Shown one piece after another: positions 33,223 through 44,359 of a stretch of 64,000 nt of DNA. This stretch comes from Talinum fruticosum (lineage: Eukaryota > Streptophyta > Magnoliopsida > Caryophyllales > Talinaceae), in assembly GCA_021018815.1 (NCBI GenBank), contig JAITYX010000054.1, forward strand, positions 930,001-994,000, given 5' to 3'. Made by a program: the position numbers and the translations under genes. Positions within the stretch are counted from its first letter, which is position 1. Every line of letters begins with the position of its first letter. Under the pieces are notes generated by a model, which searched no databases, was not told the DNA's origin, and saw nothing but the letters and a program-made list of their open reading frames with translations.

Positions 33223-34270
33223 AAATACTTCTAAAGAGTCTTATAGTTGAAATCGAGCATGATGTCAACGACGAAGAGTCTGTATAGATTCCAACCTCGT
33301 AGCTGTTATAGAAGAGGATAAAGCACCTTTAAACTTCAATCCTTATATTAACCCTAGTGTCCATTTTATGCTAAGGAAGAAGGGGTATTTTCCTGGTCTA
33401 GCTATAGGGCGGAGGGCATACCATCCAGTTTATTAACCCTTTGAACCCGCTAATAACAAAAAGTTTGGTATAGGCTACCACCCAACTACTAAAGAAGTTG
33501 CCCAAGCTAAGCGGGAAACACGAGGCTAAGAGGACTGTACCTTAACGATCCACTACATTAAGCCTTATCCTTGTGCTTAAACGGGCAATTTCGAAAGAAG
33601 GGGATGACATCCCTTATTATAGTTTTCTTAAGCCTTAATATATGAAGGAGAAGGGAATCCTAGTTTGGGGATTAGAGATCTTCAGCGATCGCCGGATGCT
33701 AAAAGAGGAGTCACCCTGCCTTCTTAAAAAGAACAGTCCATTCTAGACTAGACCAATTTGGCGAAAAGAAACATCTTTGGTTTGGTCGGACAAGAGAACG
33801 CCTAGAGGGGAACACGGTTTCAATATCGTCCTAAGCCATGTCGCACCCAAAGTTCGACTCGTTGAGATTCGTCACCGACGTAGATAAAGAAGGGTCCAAC
33901 CATATCACTTGGATTAACACTAAAGAGGGCCAGGAGTTTGTTATCATCCTAGGAGAGAAGTGCGCTTCGAGTGTAGAGCTAATTTTTCTACTTCCAATTC
34001 TGTTTATTCTTCTTCCAATTTTGTGATTTACTGTTTCGAGTTTGATGTACTCCTTTCCTCATTTAATAAGATGAATCTTTCACCATACTCCTTGCCTTCT
34101 TGTATTCTTAATTATTTTGCCTCTAATGATGAACAAGAAATCCCTCAAGAATTAATAAAAGTGATCATGAAAATCGCTCACCAATTATAGAAGAAAAAAG
34201 TAACTATTAATTTAAGATCTCCGGATCAACCCCAAGAGGTTAAGATCAGGAAAACTCTAACTCTAAAATA
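33223..34270 (+). pseudogene. Gypsy (Tat-type) region upstream of RT, degenerate
   Basis: Plus-strand sequence shows the linker typical of Tat/Ogre polyproteins before RT: PLNFNPYINPSVHFMLRKKGYFPGLAIGR-like and GYHPTTKEVAQAKRE segments (33340-33530), then short open frames at 33838-34190. Stops are frequent. It joins the truncated copy 2 at about 33222. Confidence 0.5.
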
Positions 34271-34319
34271 GTAAAAGCACTTTACTTCGCTCCTTATAGA
34301 GTTTATAGATCTCTTTGAT

Positions 34320-35290
34320 TGGTCTTACAGAGTCATGCCAGGGATAGATCCTAGCATAGCGGAACATAAAATTACACTTTATGAAGATGCCAAATCGGTT
34401 AAGTAGAAGCTTAGGAGGATGAAACCTGAGTGGGCCCTAAAGGTCAAAGAAGAGGTTCAAAAGCATTTAGACGCCGGGTTCATAAGAGTAGTCCACTTAC
34501 CCCAATGGGTAGGAAATGTTGTGCCGATCCGGAAGAAAGACGGGAGGGTCGGGATATGTGTTGACCTCGGGGACCTAAATAAGGCAAGCCCCAAAGATTA
34601 CTTTCCTCTACCCTATATAGATATCTTAGTTGACAACATGGATGACCATGCTCAACTCTCCTTTATGGATGGCTACGCCGGTTATAATCAAGTGAAGATG
34701 GTTGAGGAAGACATTAAAAAAATGACCTTAATCACTCAATGGGGTATGTATTGCTATGTAGTCACGGAATTCGGATTGAAGAATGTTGGAGCCACGTATC
34801 GGAGGACAACCAAAACTTTGTTGCATGACATGATACATAAGGAAGTTGAAGTCTATGTCGACAATATGATCATTAAGTCCAAAGATAGGGCGGGGCACCT
34901 ACCTAGCCTTAGGAAATTCTTTGAAAGACTCGTAAAAGTACAACATGTGCCTTAACCATTAGAAGTGTGCCTTTGGGGTGACCTCGAGCAAACTATTAGG
35001 TTATGTAGTCAATCTTAGAGGAATCGAGGTTGATCCATCCCGGATCAAAGCCATCTAAGAAATGCCATTGTTGAAGATTGAGAAGGAAATAGGATGTTTT
35101 CTAGGACGTCTACAGTACATTAGTTATTTCATATCAAAACCAACTATGAACCTATCTTCAAGAACCCTAAGAAGAGAGCTAAACCGATCCGGGAACAATG
35201 AGTGCCAAGCATCATTCGAAAAGGTTAAGATGTACTTGGCTAATCCACCCGTTTTAATTCCACCACAACTTGGAAAACCATTGCTTCTTA
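34320..35290 (+). pseudogene. pol: Ty3/gypsy reverse transcriptase (Tat/Ogre-type), broken
   Basis: 34419-34955 is one open frame of 178 residues, preceded by a YRVMPGIDP segment in the same phase. It has the RT order: KPEWALKVKEEVQKHLDAGFI, VVPIRKKDGRVGICVDLGDLNKASPKD, FMDGYAGYNQ, GLKNVGATYRR and EVYVDNMIIKS. The catalytic YVDD is YVDN, losing one metal-binding aspartate. A stop follows at 34955; the frame resumes as LLGYVVNLRGIEVDP near 34998. 35062-35361 carries FLGRLQYISYFIS and ASFEKVKMYLANPPVLIPP, the start of the RNase H region. Homology ends near 35290, and RNase H core and integrase are missing. Confidence 0.9.
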
Positions 35291-36603
35291 CCTCACCTTT
35301 GAGTCACTTGACTCACTTGTGTCACCTTGGGTTCGTTTCTTCGACTCTTCAATCCTCGTGAACCCTTCTCTCTTCTTCTTCCTTAGAATCTACTTATCTT
35401 TTTGCAGACTCATTCATTAGCTTGTGGGACCACTTTATGGATCTACAGAGGTGTAGCAATAGGAGCATTCCTCCTTGAGTCACGTTCCGGAGCCCTCGGT
35501 ATCTTGTGCTTCTCGAGGTCGGACTCCTTTATCCATTCTAAATAAAATGTAGAGACAACTATAGATCGCTTATCTACGGACTTTACCAACCATGACAAGT
35601 TCGTCCAACACTCGCTCCAGGATTCGACCCATCGAACACTACTCGGAACATCAAATAAGGTAGGCGAGATGCACTCTAGATAGGGTATGTCTTGTAATAG
35701 ACCCATTTACCTCATAACATGGTCCGCAAAGTAGTACGTACTAGTTTTAAATTCTAGCAAATGTAGACAAGGGTACCTTACAACATGTGCCCTAAACTAG
35801 GACACATGCTAATACTTAATATACCATGTTATAGGGCGACCTACATTAAACCAAGTCTCCCACCAAGATGCAGCCGGATCGAGTTAGTACTACAAGGCGT
35901 TGTCGCCGACGAACCGGGAGAAGCCCGGTACTAGTTGATCCTCGCGAGTTCTAGCACCAGTCCAAAATGCTAAACCAATCACATCCGCACATAACGGATG
36001 CAAAAGTTAGAAATATTAAAGTGTCTTGTGCAATCGAATTAATCTCAATTCGTAGCCCAACAAAGTAACAATATATATATTAGGTTGACCTCGTCGGAGT
36101 CGTGCTTAGCCGTCGGTAATCGGCGCCACCTTCCGATGCCATCGATTGCCATCGATTGGTTTCCGAAATCCATTTTTAGTTCTTACCGCAATAACAGGAG
36201 GTTGCTCGCGAAGTCTTCAAGTGAATAACGAGATGGTCCTTGGGATCCTAGAAGGACACCGCAACGTTTAGAAATGCCCAGTGTAGTTTCACTTGCTCGA
36301 TGATGAATAATGTTTTCAGCCCATAGATTAATAATCCAAATTTCTCTACGTTCTTCATATCATGCATCAAGTGAGTCAATTCAACCATGAAACTCATTTT
36401 GCGGTTTAGATATAGGAAATTTTAAATTGTTGGGATCCGCTTTCGGAAGTTCTCACTAGGTTCTTTAGTATGTTTCTCATACCCCTATCACAACCTCTTT
36501 ATAAAAGTTTTCCGGGTTTTCTTCTCTCGCCGCTCGTGCTGATCACGTTGCACCTAACCTAAGCCCGATCCGTAGACCAGCGCTAGTTTTTCTCGATCGG
36601 CCT
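35291..36603. other. Unassigned sequence
   Basis: No domain recognised on either strand. The minus-strand frame at 35443-35706 is not convincing. It may be the remainder of one or more gypsy LTRs or internal regions. The last five bases, GGCCT, do not match the sequence after the following LTR. Confidence 0.4.
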
Positions 36604-37231
36604 TGTAGGAATCGACGCCCCTACCCGATCGCCCCTACCCCGGATAGAGTCAAAGGCGGTAAGGGCCGGAGTTTCCCACGAAGCGTTAGCTTTCTTATTT
36701 TATTTTGTTAAGATTCTTTTGCAAGTTATGTTTTGAAAGTTCATTTGGAAAGTGGGGTACGCCTCTTATTGAGATTATTAATTTATAGAATCCGATTAAA
36801 CCATTTAAGCAAAATGGTGACTTCCGATTTTGTTTAACCATTTTTATTTTAGAAATTGATTTTTAGGGAAGTCCAAGGATGTTATTTTGATGATAGGAAA
36901 ACAGAAAAATAAGAACTACATTTTGTCACTAAGCTTTCGGGCGAAATAGATAAATCTGGATGGGCTAAAAGCCGAGCCCGACCTCTAACCGGCGGCAGCA
37001 GCATCGATCGCTAACCGAAAACCATCATCGGCTATAAGGCTATGACTGAGGTTTTAGTTTCTTCCCTATAACCTCAGCTCTCAAAATAGAGCCTAACTTT
37101 GCTATTTTAAACCTCAAATACCGAGAAGTAGATGGGAAGACATAAAAGTTAAAATAGGGAATCACTCGTCGGTTTTAGGGAATAAAAGCTAACAAAATAC
37201 GTAAAAAAACTTTTCCAATCTTATTATGGAA

Positions 37232-38615
37232 TGAAGACTGAGACTCGAATCTGGATCTAGATTATTCCGAGTACTACATAAAGACTCATGTACAAACCTC
37301 ATCCCTCCTAAGTTTGGTTACAAGTCATTTTGAGTGTTATAGAAACTCCTATATAAGTTTTCATTCGTTTCGATTGACTCATAAAACACATTCTTATTTA
37401 TCTTCTCACATTAATGTTTCGAGTCACTCGAGATATCACTCGGATCTATTACATGTTCAAATAATTTCTCTAACACTTCTTATCCGAGTTCGACTTCATA
37501 TTTCAAAGCAAAGTGAATTATAGTGTTAATTCATCTTTCTAAGTCGGTTTGTTTTGTTTGAGAATTATTTGTCCGGATCAAGTACTTATATTCCGATGTT
37601 TTCACTCTTATAACTTGATCTCTCTTAGGATCGACTCTAATGGAATTTGAGTATAATGAATATTAGACTTAGAAAATTCCACTCTTCTAGGCCTAAGATA
37701 ATTATGCACTTAATTGTCTTAATTAAATTATTATCTCGTGCCTAATCTTGGACCAAAGTATTTTATACTTTGAGAACCAAAGTGGTTTACTTTTGTAGGT
37801 TATCTAAACGAGGTTATCTCATTTTTGAATTACAAAAGTAACCGGCTTCAAGCTATCATCATCGCAGACAAGGCTTTTTTACTTCGAACAAAGTTCGAGC
37901 GCTGTGTCGAGGTTGTTTGTTTCCAAAGCTGGAAAACTTCAACGCTAAGCTCAACGGTGGTTTCCACCTTATTTTTCGAACATCACCAGTTGACTGGAGC
38001 ACCTTTGTGTGTAAAGAGCCGTTGCATAACGTTCACATCTCTACGGATCTTTTCCGAGCGACTCGAAGAACTGTTATAAGGGTCAACAAGGACTTCGTTC
38101 AAAAATCGGTTACAACGGCTAATATGCTTGGTCATCTATAAATAGAAGCCACTGCAAAAGACTTGAAGATTGCTTGGAATCATTGTTGAAACACATTACT
38201 TGAGAAAAATTCATTGTTTTCATATTCAATCTTCTATTTACAACTCCCGACTTATAATTCATACTTTACGAGTTGTAAAGTCTTGTAATCGGTTACATAC
38301 TCTTCTTACTTTCGAGTAAGGTCCTTTAAACTCTATAAGGAATTGTCTAAGGGAGCAATTCGGTTGAGGCATTCCGTTGTATTTTGTGGATTCAAAATAG
38401 TGGATTTGACTTGGTGCTTGGACTAGCACCGTCCGTGGTTTTCTGCCCCAGGAGGGTTCCCACGTATCTCCGAGTTTACACTTTTTGAGTCCAATCTAGA
38501 CTCGATTGTCTTATTCATTCTTTTCAAGCTTAAATCTTCTATGTTTGTTAAAATTTCCTCATCACCCTATTCACCCCCTCTAGGGTGACTAAGACTCTCC
38601 AAGAGCAAACATTCA
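37232..38615 (+). mobile_element. Solo Sirevirus-like LTR, TSD TGGAA
   Basis: TGAAGACTGAGACTC to GCAAACATTCA, 1,384 bp, plus orientation, flanked by TGGAA on both sides (37227-37231 and 38616-38620). It contains AACGGCTAATATGC, a TATAAATAGAAGCC box near 38138-38151 and the CACCCTATTCACCCC U5 block. It is inserted in the gypsy LTR 36604-43599. Confidence 0.95.
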
Positions 38616-38939
38616 TGGAAAGATGAAGATTGAAAGAGGTTTTGAAAGAGAATCAATCGAGTCTTTAAACCGAGAATCCGGTGTTCGGGGATGAAGGTAC
38701 GAAATCAGTACAAAAAACTCACGATTAGCGTCGGAATTTAGAGACCACATCAAAATTCAACTCTAATATTGACGAAATTAGCATCGGATTTTTAAAAAGA
38801 CACTATTTGAGTCGGAAATAAAAATCGGATTCTATTAGCATCCGATTTTAGAGTCGGATAGACAATCCGATGCTAATCGGCGTCCGATAGTTCCATCCGA
38901 TGTTAAAGTTTTACGCTAACTCTAAAACCATAGTGCTTC

Positions 38940-39340
38940 ACTGGCGCATTCGGGGACTCCACTTCTCAAATCCCTAACTCTCTCCCTCCTACCCATCCCC
39001 TAAACACGAAGCCCACTGCGATCTCCTCCACCGCCGACGTCTTCGCTCCTCTCTGGCGCCGGCATCTTCATCGCCCCGGCGCTAGCGTCTTTGTTCACCA
39101 GCAGTATCCTCGCCCTAAACACGAAGCTCTGCTCCAGCTTCTTTTCTCGCCTCCAAGTGCGACGTCTTCGGTCCTCTCCTGCGCCGGCGTCTTCGCTCTC
39201 TCTAACGCATCCTCCCTTGTCCGGAGCTAACTTGTCGGCGTGTGCCTTCCTCTCTCTCCGAAGAAAGTTTAGTTCGGGGCCGCGATACCGAGTTCCGATT
39301 CGTCTTCCATTATCCGTCTCAATATCGGTATTTTCCTTCT
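38940..39340 (+). other. GC-rich leader-like block within the CACTA element
   Basis: Rich in CTCC, GCCGGC and CTTCG words with three related TCTTCGCTC/TCCTC...GGCGCCGGC segments near 39040, 39110 and 39180. That suggests internal repetition of about 70 bp. It looks like a plant 5' leader or first exon, either the element's own promoter region or a captured host fragment. The open frame 39091-39345 is Ser/Leu/Arg-rich and unconvincing as a protein. Confidence 0.45.
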
Positions 39341-40805
39341 CTTAAAATTCTCACTCACTCCATTAACCAAGTATTAATTAGCATTGGAATTCAATGCCAA
39401 AGGGTTCGATTGCGAATTCAACGCTATATGCTTCATTTCAGGATGAAATTACTGTGTTTAATTGGCCAAATTGGTATCGGTGTAGAGTTTAACTAAGTTA
39501 AAGTTGGGAATTTTAAGGTTCAAGCTGATCATAGTGAGCAGTTGTTAGTGTAGATTAATTTCATTTTCAGTGAATGGCTTTGCGATAAGGCTCCTACTTA
39601 CGAGATGATGTCATGGCTCTTCTCTCTCTCGTCCGTGTCCGTGTCCGTGTCTCTGGGCTTGTCTATGTGCAAATATATAGTTGATTTTTATTTAATGAAT
39701 GGCTTTGTGAACTGTGGTAAAACTTTCAGCTTTTGGTAATTGCTTGGAATATACAGACTTTTGGTAATTGCTTGGATTTCGTGCCTTTGCTTTGAATTCA
39801 TCGCTGCTGTTTCGAATAAGGATGCAATTACCACTACTCCTCGGGCTTGTTCCTGGATGGGTGAAGGCGGTTAGTGTGTACTAATAGTAGAAACAGATAT
39901 TGTGAATGTTGTGTAATTATGTGTTGCAGTTGCTTTCAAATTCCATAATAAGATTTAGATTGTTGATCTCTCGGCTCGTACTCCTGAATGGTCAAATTAG
40001 TTTTGACTGTGGTTTGCCTTGTTCGAGCTTCTTCGCTACCTTGAAAAATCTGAGCTTTGAAATCCCATTTATGCATACCATTACATATGTGTGTTTTTGT
40101 TGCAATTCGAACCTCTTATTGACAGTTAAGAGCACTTTGCAACTACCATGTAACAAGGATAAATCTTTTCTTGTGAGTTGTGATTGACTCTTGTGAAACA
40201 TTTAACCATACGTCTTGGCTAGGATTGGTTGGCTTTAAAGTGCCGAATTATGGTGGTTGAGCTGCTGCGAAAGTGTATCAATTGGTGATTGGGGATGTTA
40301 AATCTCATTTGAAGCATAAACATGATTCCCAATTTCCCCTTCGCATTTGCTGGATGTATAGGGCTTGGAGGAGCCCGTAGCTTCGAGAGACCTTTTCATT
40401 GTTGTCTTCCCTTCTCATGCCATAAATTTCCTGGCATATGGACATGTTTTATTTAATTTGAGGGAGTCAATCCACATGTTGCAAAGCATTCTGCAATTGT
40501 ACCATCGATCTGCAAGTGCTCGTTCTCTGTGTTCTCTTCTAAAATATTCAATTATAATTCAAAATAAGTACGTCTAGGTATAGAGAATATGTGTATTTCT
40601 TCTTCTTGATCTAATGGTAATGCCAATGCTTAATGGAATGAAACTAGAATCTGGATTAGTGGGCATTTATGGCTGCTAAAATTTCTCAACTTCAGTTGGT
40701 TGGAGTTAGCTGCTTCGGATCTGGATTTCTATTACAATGTCTGTTGTGGCAATGATCTGCTTGTGAAATGATAATGGTAAATATGCTCCTTTTACGGAGA
40801 TCCCA

Positions 40806-40807
<2 letters not shown>

Positions 40808-40848
<41 letters not shown>
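40808..40848 (+). repeat. AT dinucleotide microsatellite
   Basis: About twenty uninterrupted AT repeats inside the CACTA element. Confidence 0.95.
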
Positions 40849-40854
<6 letters not shown>

Positions 40855-41487
40855 CCGACTTCATTTAAATTTATTCTATTTTCCTAAAATCAATTGAACA
40901 AAAATCAATGTCATCGCTAAATCAAATATTATTGCAACATATCAATAATGTCTAGATGCCTATTCATCCCTCGTTATTTGTTTCTATGTGCTATATATAT
41001 AGTATTAGTTGTTGTACAAGTAATATTTATAAAGTTGTCATTCGATATATTATAACTCTGGATACTCGAACTTGTATTTGGAATACATTTTGGAATTTTC
41101 AGTTTCTTGATGATGACAACAAATGCTACCAAGAGATCAATTACACATTTGACATCCAGAAAGATTGGCCATCCAAATGAAGAATTTGGGCATTTTATTT
41201 TTGAACAAGTTTTCTCTAGCTAATTGAGTTCGGGGTAAGAGATGAATATGGCCGTTAGTGGAAGTAATGAGACATATATACACTATGAGAAGCTACATTT
41301 TCTTTTTGTTTTTCTTTTTGGGTTTCAATAAGAATTAGCTATTTGCTGAGCTAATTATTATTAATTTTTTGTGAGTGAAATTTGAAATTGTACAAGTTCA
41401 AAAAATCAATATCTTGCAATGGCGAGACTAGATTTACCCACATTTCAATATAATACTATTTACTTAAATATTTTCACATCTTGATCT

Positions 41488-41775
41488 TTGTGTTGCATAT
41501 TATGTCCATGGGTTGCTACCTACAATTCCTCGGCTTATTCTCAGCTACAATCACAACTTCAATCAACCCAAGAACAACTTGATCAGCAAAGAAAATTAAC
41601 CGAGAGTCATCAAAAAGTCATGGAAGAGCAAAGAAAACTAACCGAGAGTCATCAAAAGGCCATGGTAGAGCAAAGAAAACTGGTCGAGAGTCAGCAAAAG
41701 GCCATGGAAGAAGCAATGAAACTCATTCAAAACCTCCAATCACAAGTTGACAGGATGTCCGGTGGTTCTAACTAA
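41488..41775 (+). CDS. Coiled-coil C-terminal frame of a CACTA second ORF (TNPA-like)
   Basis: The open part starts before the ATG shown and is probably a last exon. Residues 18-85 are strongly helical, with a 14-residue unit repeated three times (Q(R)KLTESHQKxMEE-type), then LIQNLQSQVDRM and a stop about 270 bp before the subterminal repeats. A Gln/Glu-rich coiled coil at the C-terminus next to the 3' end matches the DNA-binding protein of plant CACTA elements, which binds subterminal repeats and dimerises. Upstream exons are not clear; 41096-41180 (FLDDDNKCYQEINYTFDIQKDW) may be one. Confidence 0.5.
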   Translation: MCCILCPWVATYNSSAYSQLQSQLQSTQEQLDQQRKLTESHQKVMEEQRKLTESHQKAMVEQRKLVESQQKAMEEAMKLIQNLQSQVDRMSGGSN

Positions 41776-42398
41776 TTTCTTAGCATGGTTTGTTTATTGA
41801 ACTTTGAATTGATTTGTTGGATAAAATTATTATATAACTTATAACTTAATTCCGAATGTTCGTTGTTTTTATGAATACTTGGTGGTTTGTGGATGTTTGT
41901 GCAAAGAATGAATTACAATGTATTTGTGTATTCGTGGATTATTGTGTAGAAAAGAAGTCAGAATTTTATGTAAATGTTTTGTAGGAAATATATGTAAAAA
42001 GGGAATAGCAAATGTTAAAAAAGCTCCGGCAAAATAAGCAAACATTTAGTGTCGGATTTTAGCGTCGCACACAAAATCCGACGCTATTTGAGTCAAAAAT
42101 CTGACGCTAAACACAAAAATCCAACGCTAAAATGAAGAAGTGCTCGAAAAAAGAGAACGAAATTAGCGTCGGATCCGTCCGACGCTAACATCTCTAATCC
42201 GATGCTAATAGCATCGGATTCGATCCGACGCTAATTAGCGTCGGATGCTAAATCCGACGCGAAATTTATTAGCGTCGAGGCCTTCGCGTCGATTTTTATC
42301 CGACTCTAATCCGACGCTAAAGACGTTTAGCGTCGATTTTCCTGATTTGGCGTCCGATTTTGTCCGACGCTAATTTACTTGTTTTACTCGTAGTGAAT

Positions 42399-43599
42399 GG
42401 AGATTGATACTCCCCATTACTGCCCGTCAACGATCGACCTTCACTAATCAAAATCGTGAGTTTAAAAATCATGTTTAACAATCAAGCAAACAATATGTAA
42501 TATAGGGAAATTAAAATAAATAACATGCTAGGAAGGCGATAAACGAGCAAACAATAAATTGATAAAGAAAGCAGTAATGAAAGCGAAAAGAAAACAAAAA
42601 GAAAGCGAAAAAGAAACTAAAAGTCACAAGCAGACGAGGAGGAATTAAAAGTGATTACATCTTCAAAACCACAATACGAAAATAAATAAATAACATAAAT
42701 AAACAAAAACCGTAAAGATGAACTTGAAATAGATCCGGTGCCTTCAGGTTGTCCTACCCGGTGGATCACGAACAAAATTCGGCAGCGTAATGGAATGTCA
42801 ATAACCTCAAAAAGAGGACAAAGAAGGTTGTTTGTAGAGTGTATGAAATGGGAGAATATGTGGCAATATGGTGAAAAAGAGAGAGGAGAGAGTGGGAGAG
42901 AGTGGTAGGGAGTATTTTTGTTTTTGAGGAGGTTTGATAGTTGAAAATGGTGCACTCAAAAGTTGGTAGCCCTCTATTTATAGTAAATTTTTAGGTCATA
43001 AAAGTTAACCCTAAAAGTTGATCCAGCTAGTCGGAGTTGGCTAAACCGGGCCCAAATTTGCTTGGAGATGGTAAAGGTAAGAATTAGATATTTACCTGGA
43101 GCGAGATGATATTGCTTGGAGGGGTGAGAAATGCGGCGTCGATTTTATACGACGTCATACGAACATCTCGAGTTGCATGCCTTGGTTGGCAGCTGAGAAC
43201 AAAACAATGCGTTTTTACGATTTGGATCTAAAAATCTCGGCACCGGTTTAAATGACATCGTATGAATGCTTTAAGTTGCGTGCCTCGCTTGGGCGCCGAG
43301 AATGAAATGCTTCCTTTTTGCGGAGACATGAGCAACATGGTGTCGGCTTGGGGGCTTTCTTGTTGGAGAGCCCGAACTTAGCTTGGTTCAGCGAAAGGAA
43401 AACGGGTTTGTGGGCCGGCCCAAGCAAAAAGGGTCATTTTTGTGGTGCTCATAGGTTTTTGGTTTACTGGTTTCCGTCAAGTCGGTTAGACTTCAATCAA
43501 GATCCGAGTTCGTAAATAGAACTGCGATTTCATCACTGGGCCAACAAAAATAAATAACGGTAATAAAGAGACAAGGATGATACGTTTTTGGTGTCTACA
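42399..43599 (-). other. Distal part of the gypsy LTR (U3/R)
   Basis: Continuation of the LTR after the CACTA insertion, including the TATA box 42975-42982 and the terminal GGTGTCTACA. Small open frames here (42617-42955, 43318-43515) are LTR sequence, not genes. Confidence 0.7.
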
Positions 43600-44359
43600 G
43601 TTAGCACCTACTTTGACCGACTGTGAAATACGAAGGGTTAAAGTAGACACTAAAGGGTAGTTATCTCATTTTCGGAGTCGCTTTTGATGCCGATGATTCA
43701 AGATGTTCGAAATTGGCCGTTGTTGAACCTTAACAAGCAAGAAAGGGGATTGGATTTGATCGTGATGAGCGTTCGAAATCGACTAAAATAGCCATGAGCT
43801 TAGCTTGTTCGAGTTCCGAAGCTCCATAATTTTGCCGAAGCTTGATCGTTTCTTGATTTGAAGCTTTGTTGAATATTTTTGTTGTACTAGCACACTTGTT
43901 AATAAATAATCAAATTCACAAAATTCGATATTTTTACCTTAATAATTCGAGTTAAAGTAGATTGGACAAAGCTTTAAAGAGTGGGCCCCATGAGCCCACT
44001 TGCTTGCATGACATGTGAAGTCTGTTGGGCACGCTTTATTGAAGCCCACTGGGCATATTGTTGCAAAGCTTCCACGCAACTAACTCGAGTTAGGCCTTAG
44101 AAACCGGTGTCGGCCACGCCTTGGGCGAGCTGTTATCGAGGAGTGTGTACGCGATCATTCAAACCAAGGCTTGGTCTTACTTTTGAATTTGTAATGCTAA
44201 CCGAATTTTTCGGTAAAAGGAGGAAATTGTGTGTTCATCTTGCACATCTTCGGTTACTCATCTCTTTGCTTCTTCTTGCTTGCTCTAAAAGTTGCTTCTT
44301 TCTTCGTTTGAGAGAACTAGTGTGGTTTCCTTAGAAGTTTCCACAAATATGTCCTGAAG
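43600..44359. other. Unassigned sequence before the plant-mobile-domain relic
   Basis: No domain identified. If the neighbouring LTR is a 3' LTR on the minus strand, the first bases (minus-strand AAAGTAGGTGCTAAC) would be its polypurine-like tract, but the purine run is weak. Confidence 0.35.

Larger units (their letters stand above)
38706..42395 (+). mobile_element. CACTA transposon, 3,690 bp, TSD AAT
   Basis: The left end CAGTACAAAAAACTCACG and the right end, read inward, CACTACGAGTAAAACAAG both lead into ATTAGCGTCGGA. AAT flanks both ends (38703-38705 and 42396-42398). Subterminal regions (38728-38920 and 42040-42370) hold many TTAGCGTCGGA repeats in both orientations. The interior has a GC-rich leader-like block (38950-39260), long AT-rich stretches, a 41-bp AT microsatellite and a coiled-coil C-terminal frame. 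The main transposase (TNPD-like) core was not seen, so it is probably non-autonomous. Confidence 0.9.
36604..43599 (-). repeat. Gypsy-type LTR, twice interrupted
   Basis: Outer segments (36604-37231, 38621-38705, 42399-43599) together match the intact solo LTR at 54627-56572: TGTAGGAA start, AATCACTCGTCGGTTTTAGG, ACCGAGAATCCGG, GATTACATCTTCAAAACC, GTGCCTTCAGGTTGTCC and a GGTGTCTACA end. After subtracting the two insertions and their duplicated bases it is about 1,914 bp against 1,946 bp. A TATAAATAGAGG box at 42975-42982 gives minus orientation. No target duplication was found (GGCCT versus GTTAG), so it is either one end of a larger element or a rearranged copy. Confidence 0.75.

Noticed and set aside
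36420..36600. TGTTGGGATCC near 36431 as another copia LTR start
   Set aside because: Apart from the first bases it does not match the TGTTGGGATTATGG LTR at 8353, and no paired end or duplication was found.
39091..39496. Overlapping frames in the GC-rich block of the CACTA element as a captured gene
   Set aside because: No domain, internal 70-bp repetition, and frames end without splice support; kept only as a leader-like block.
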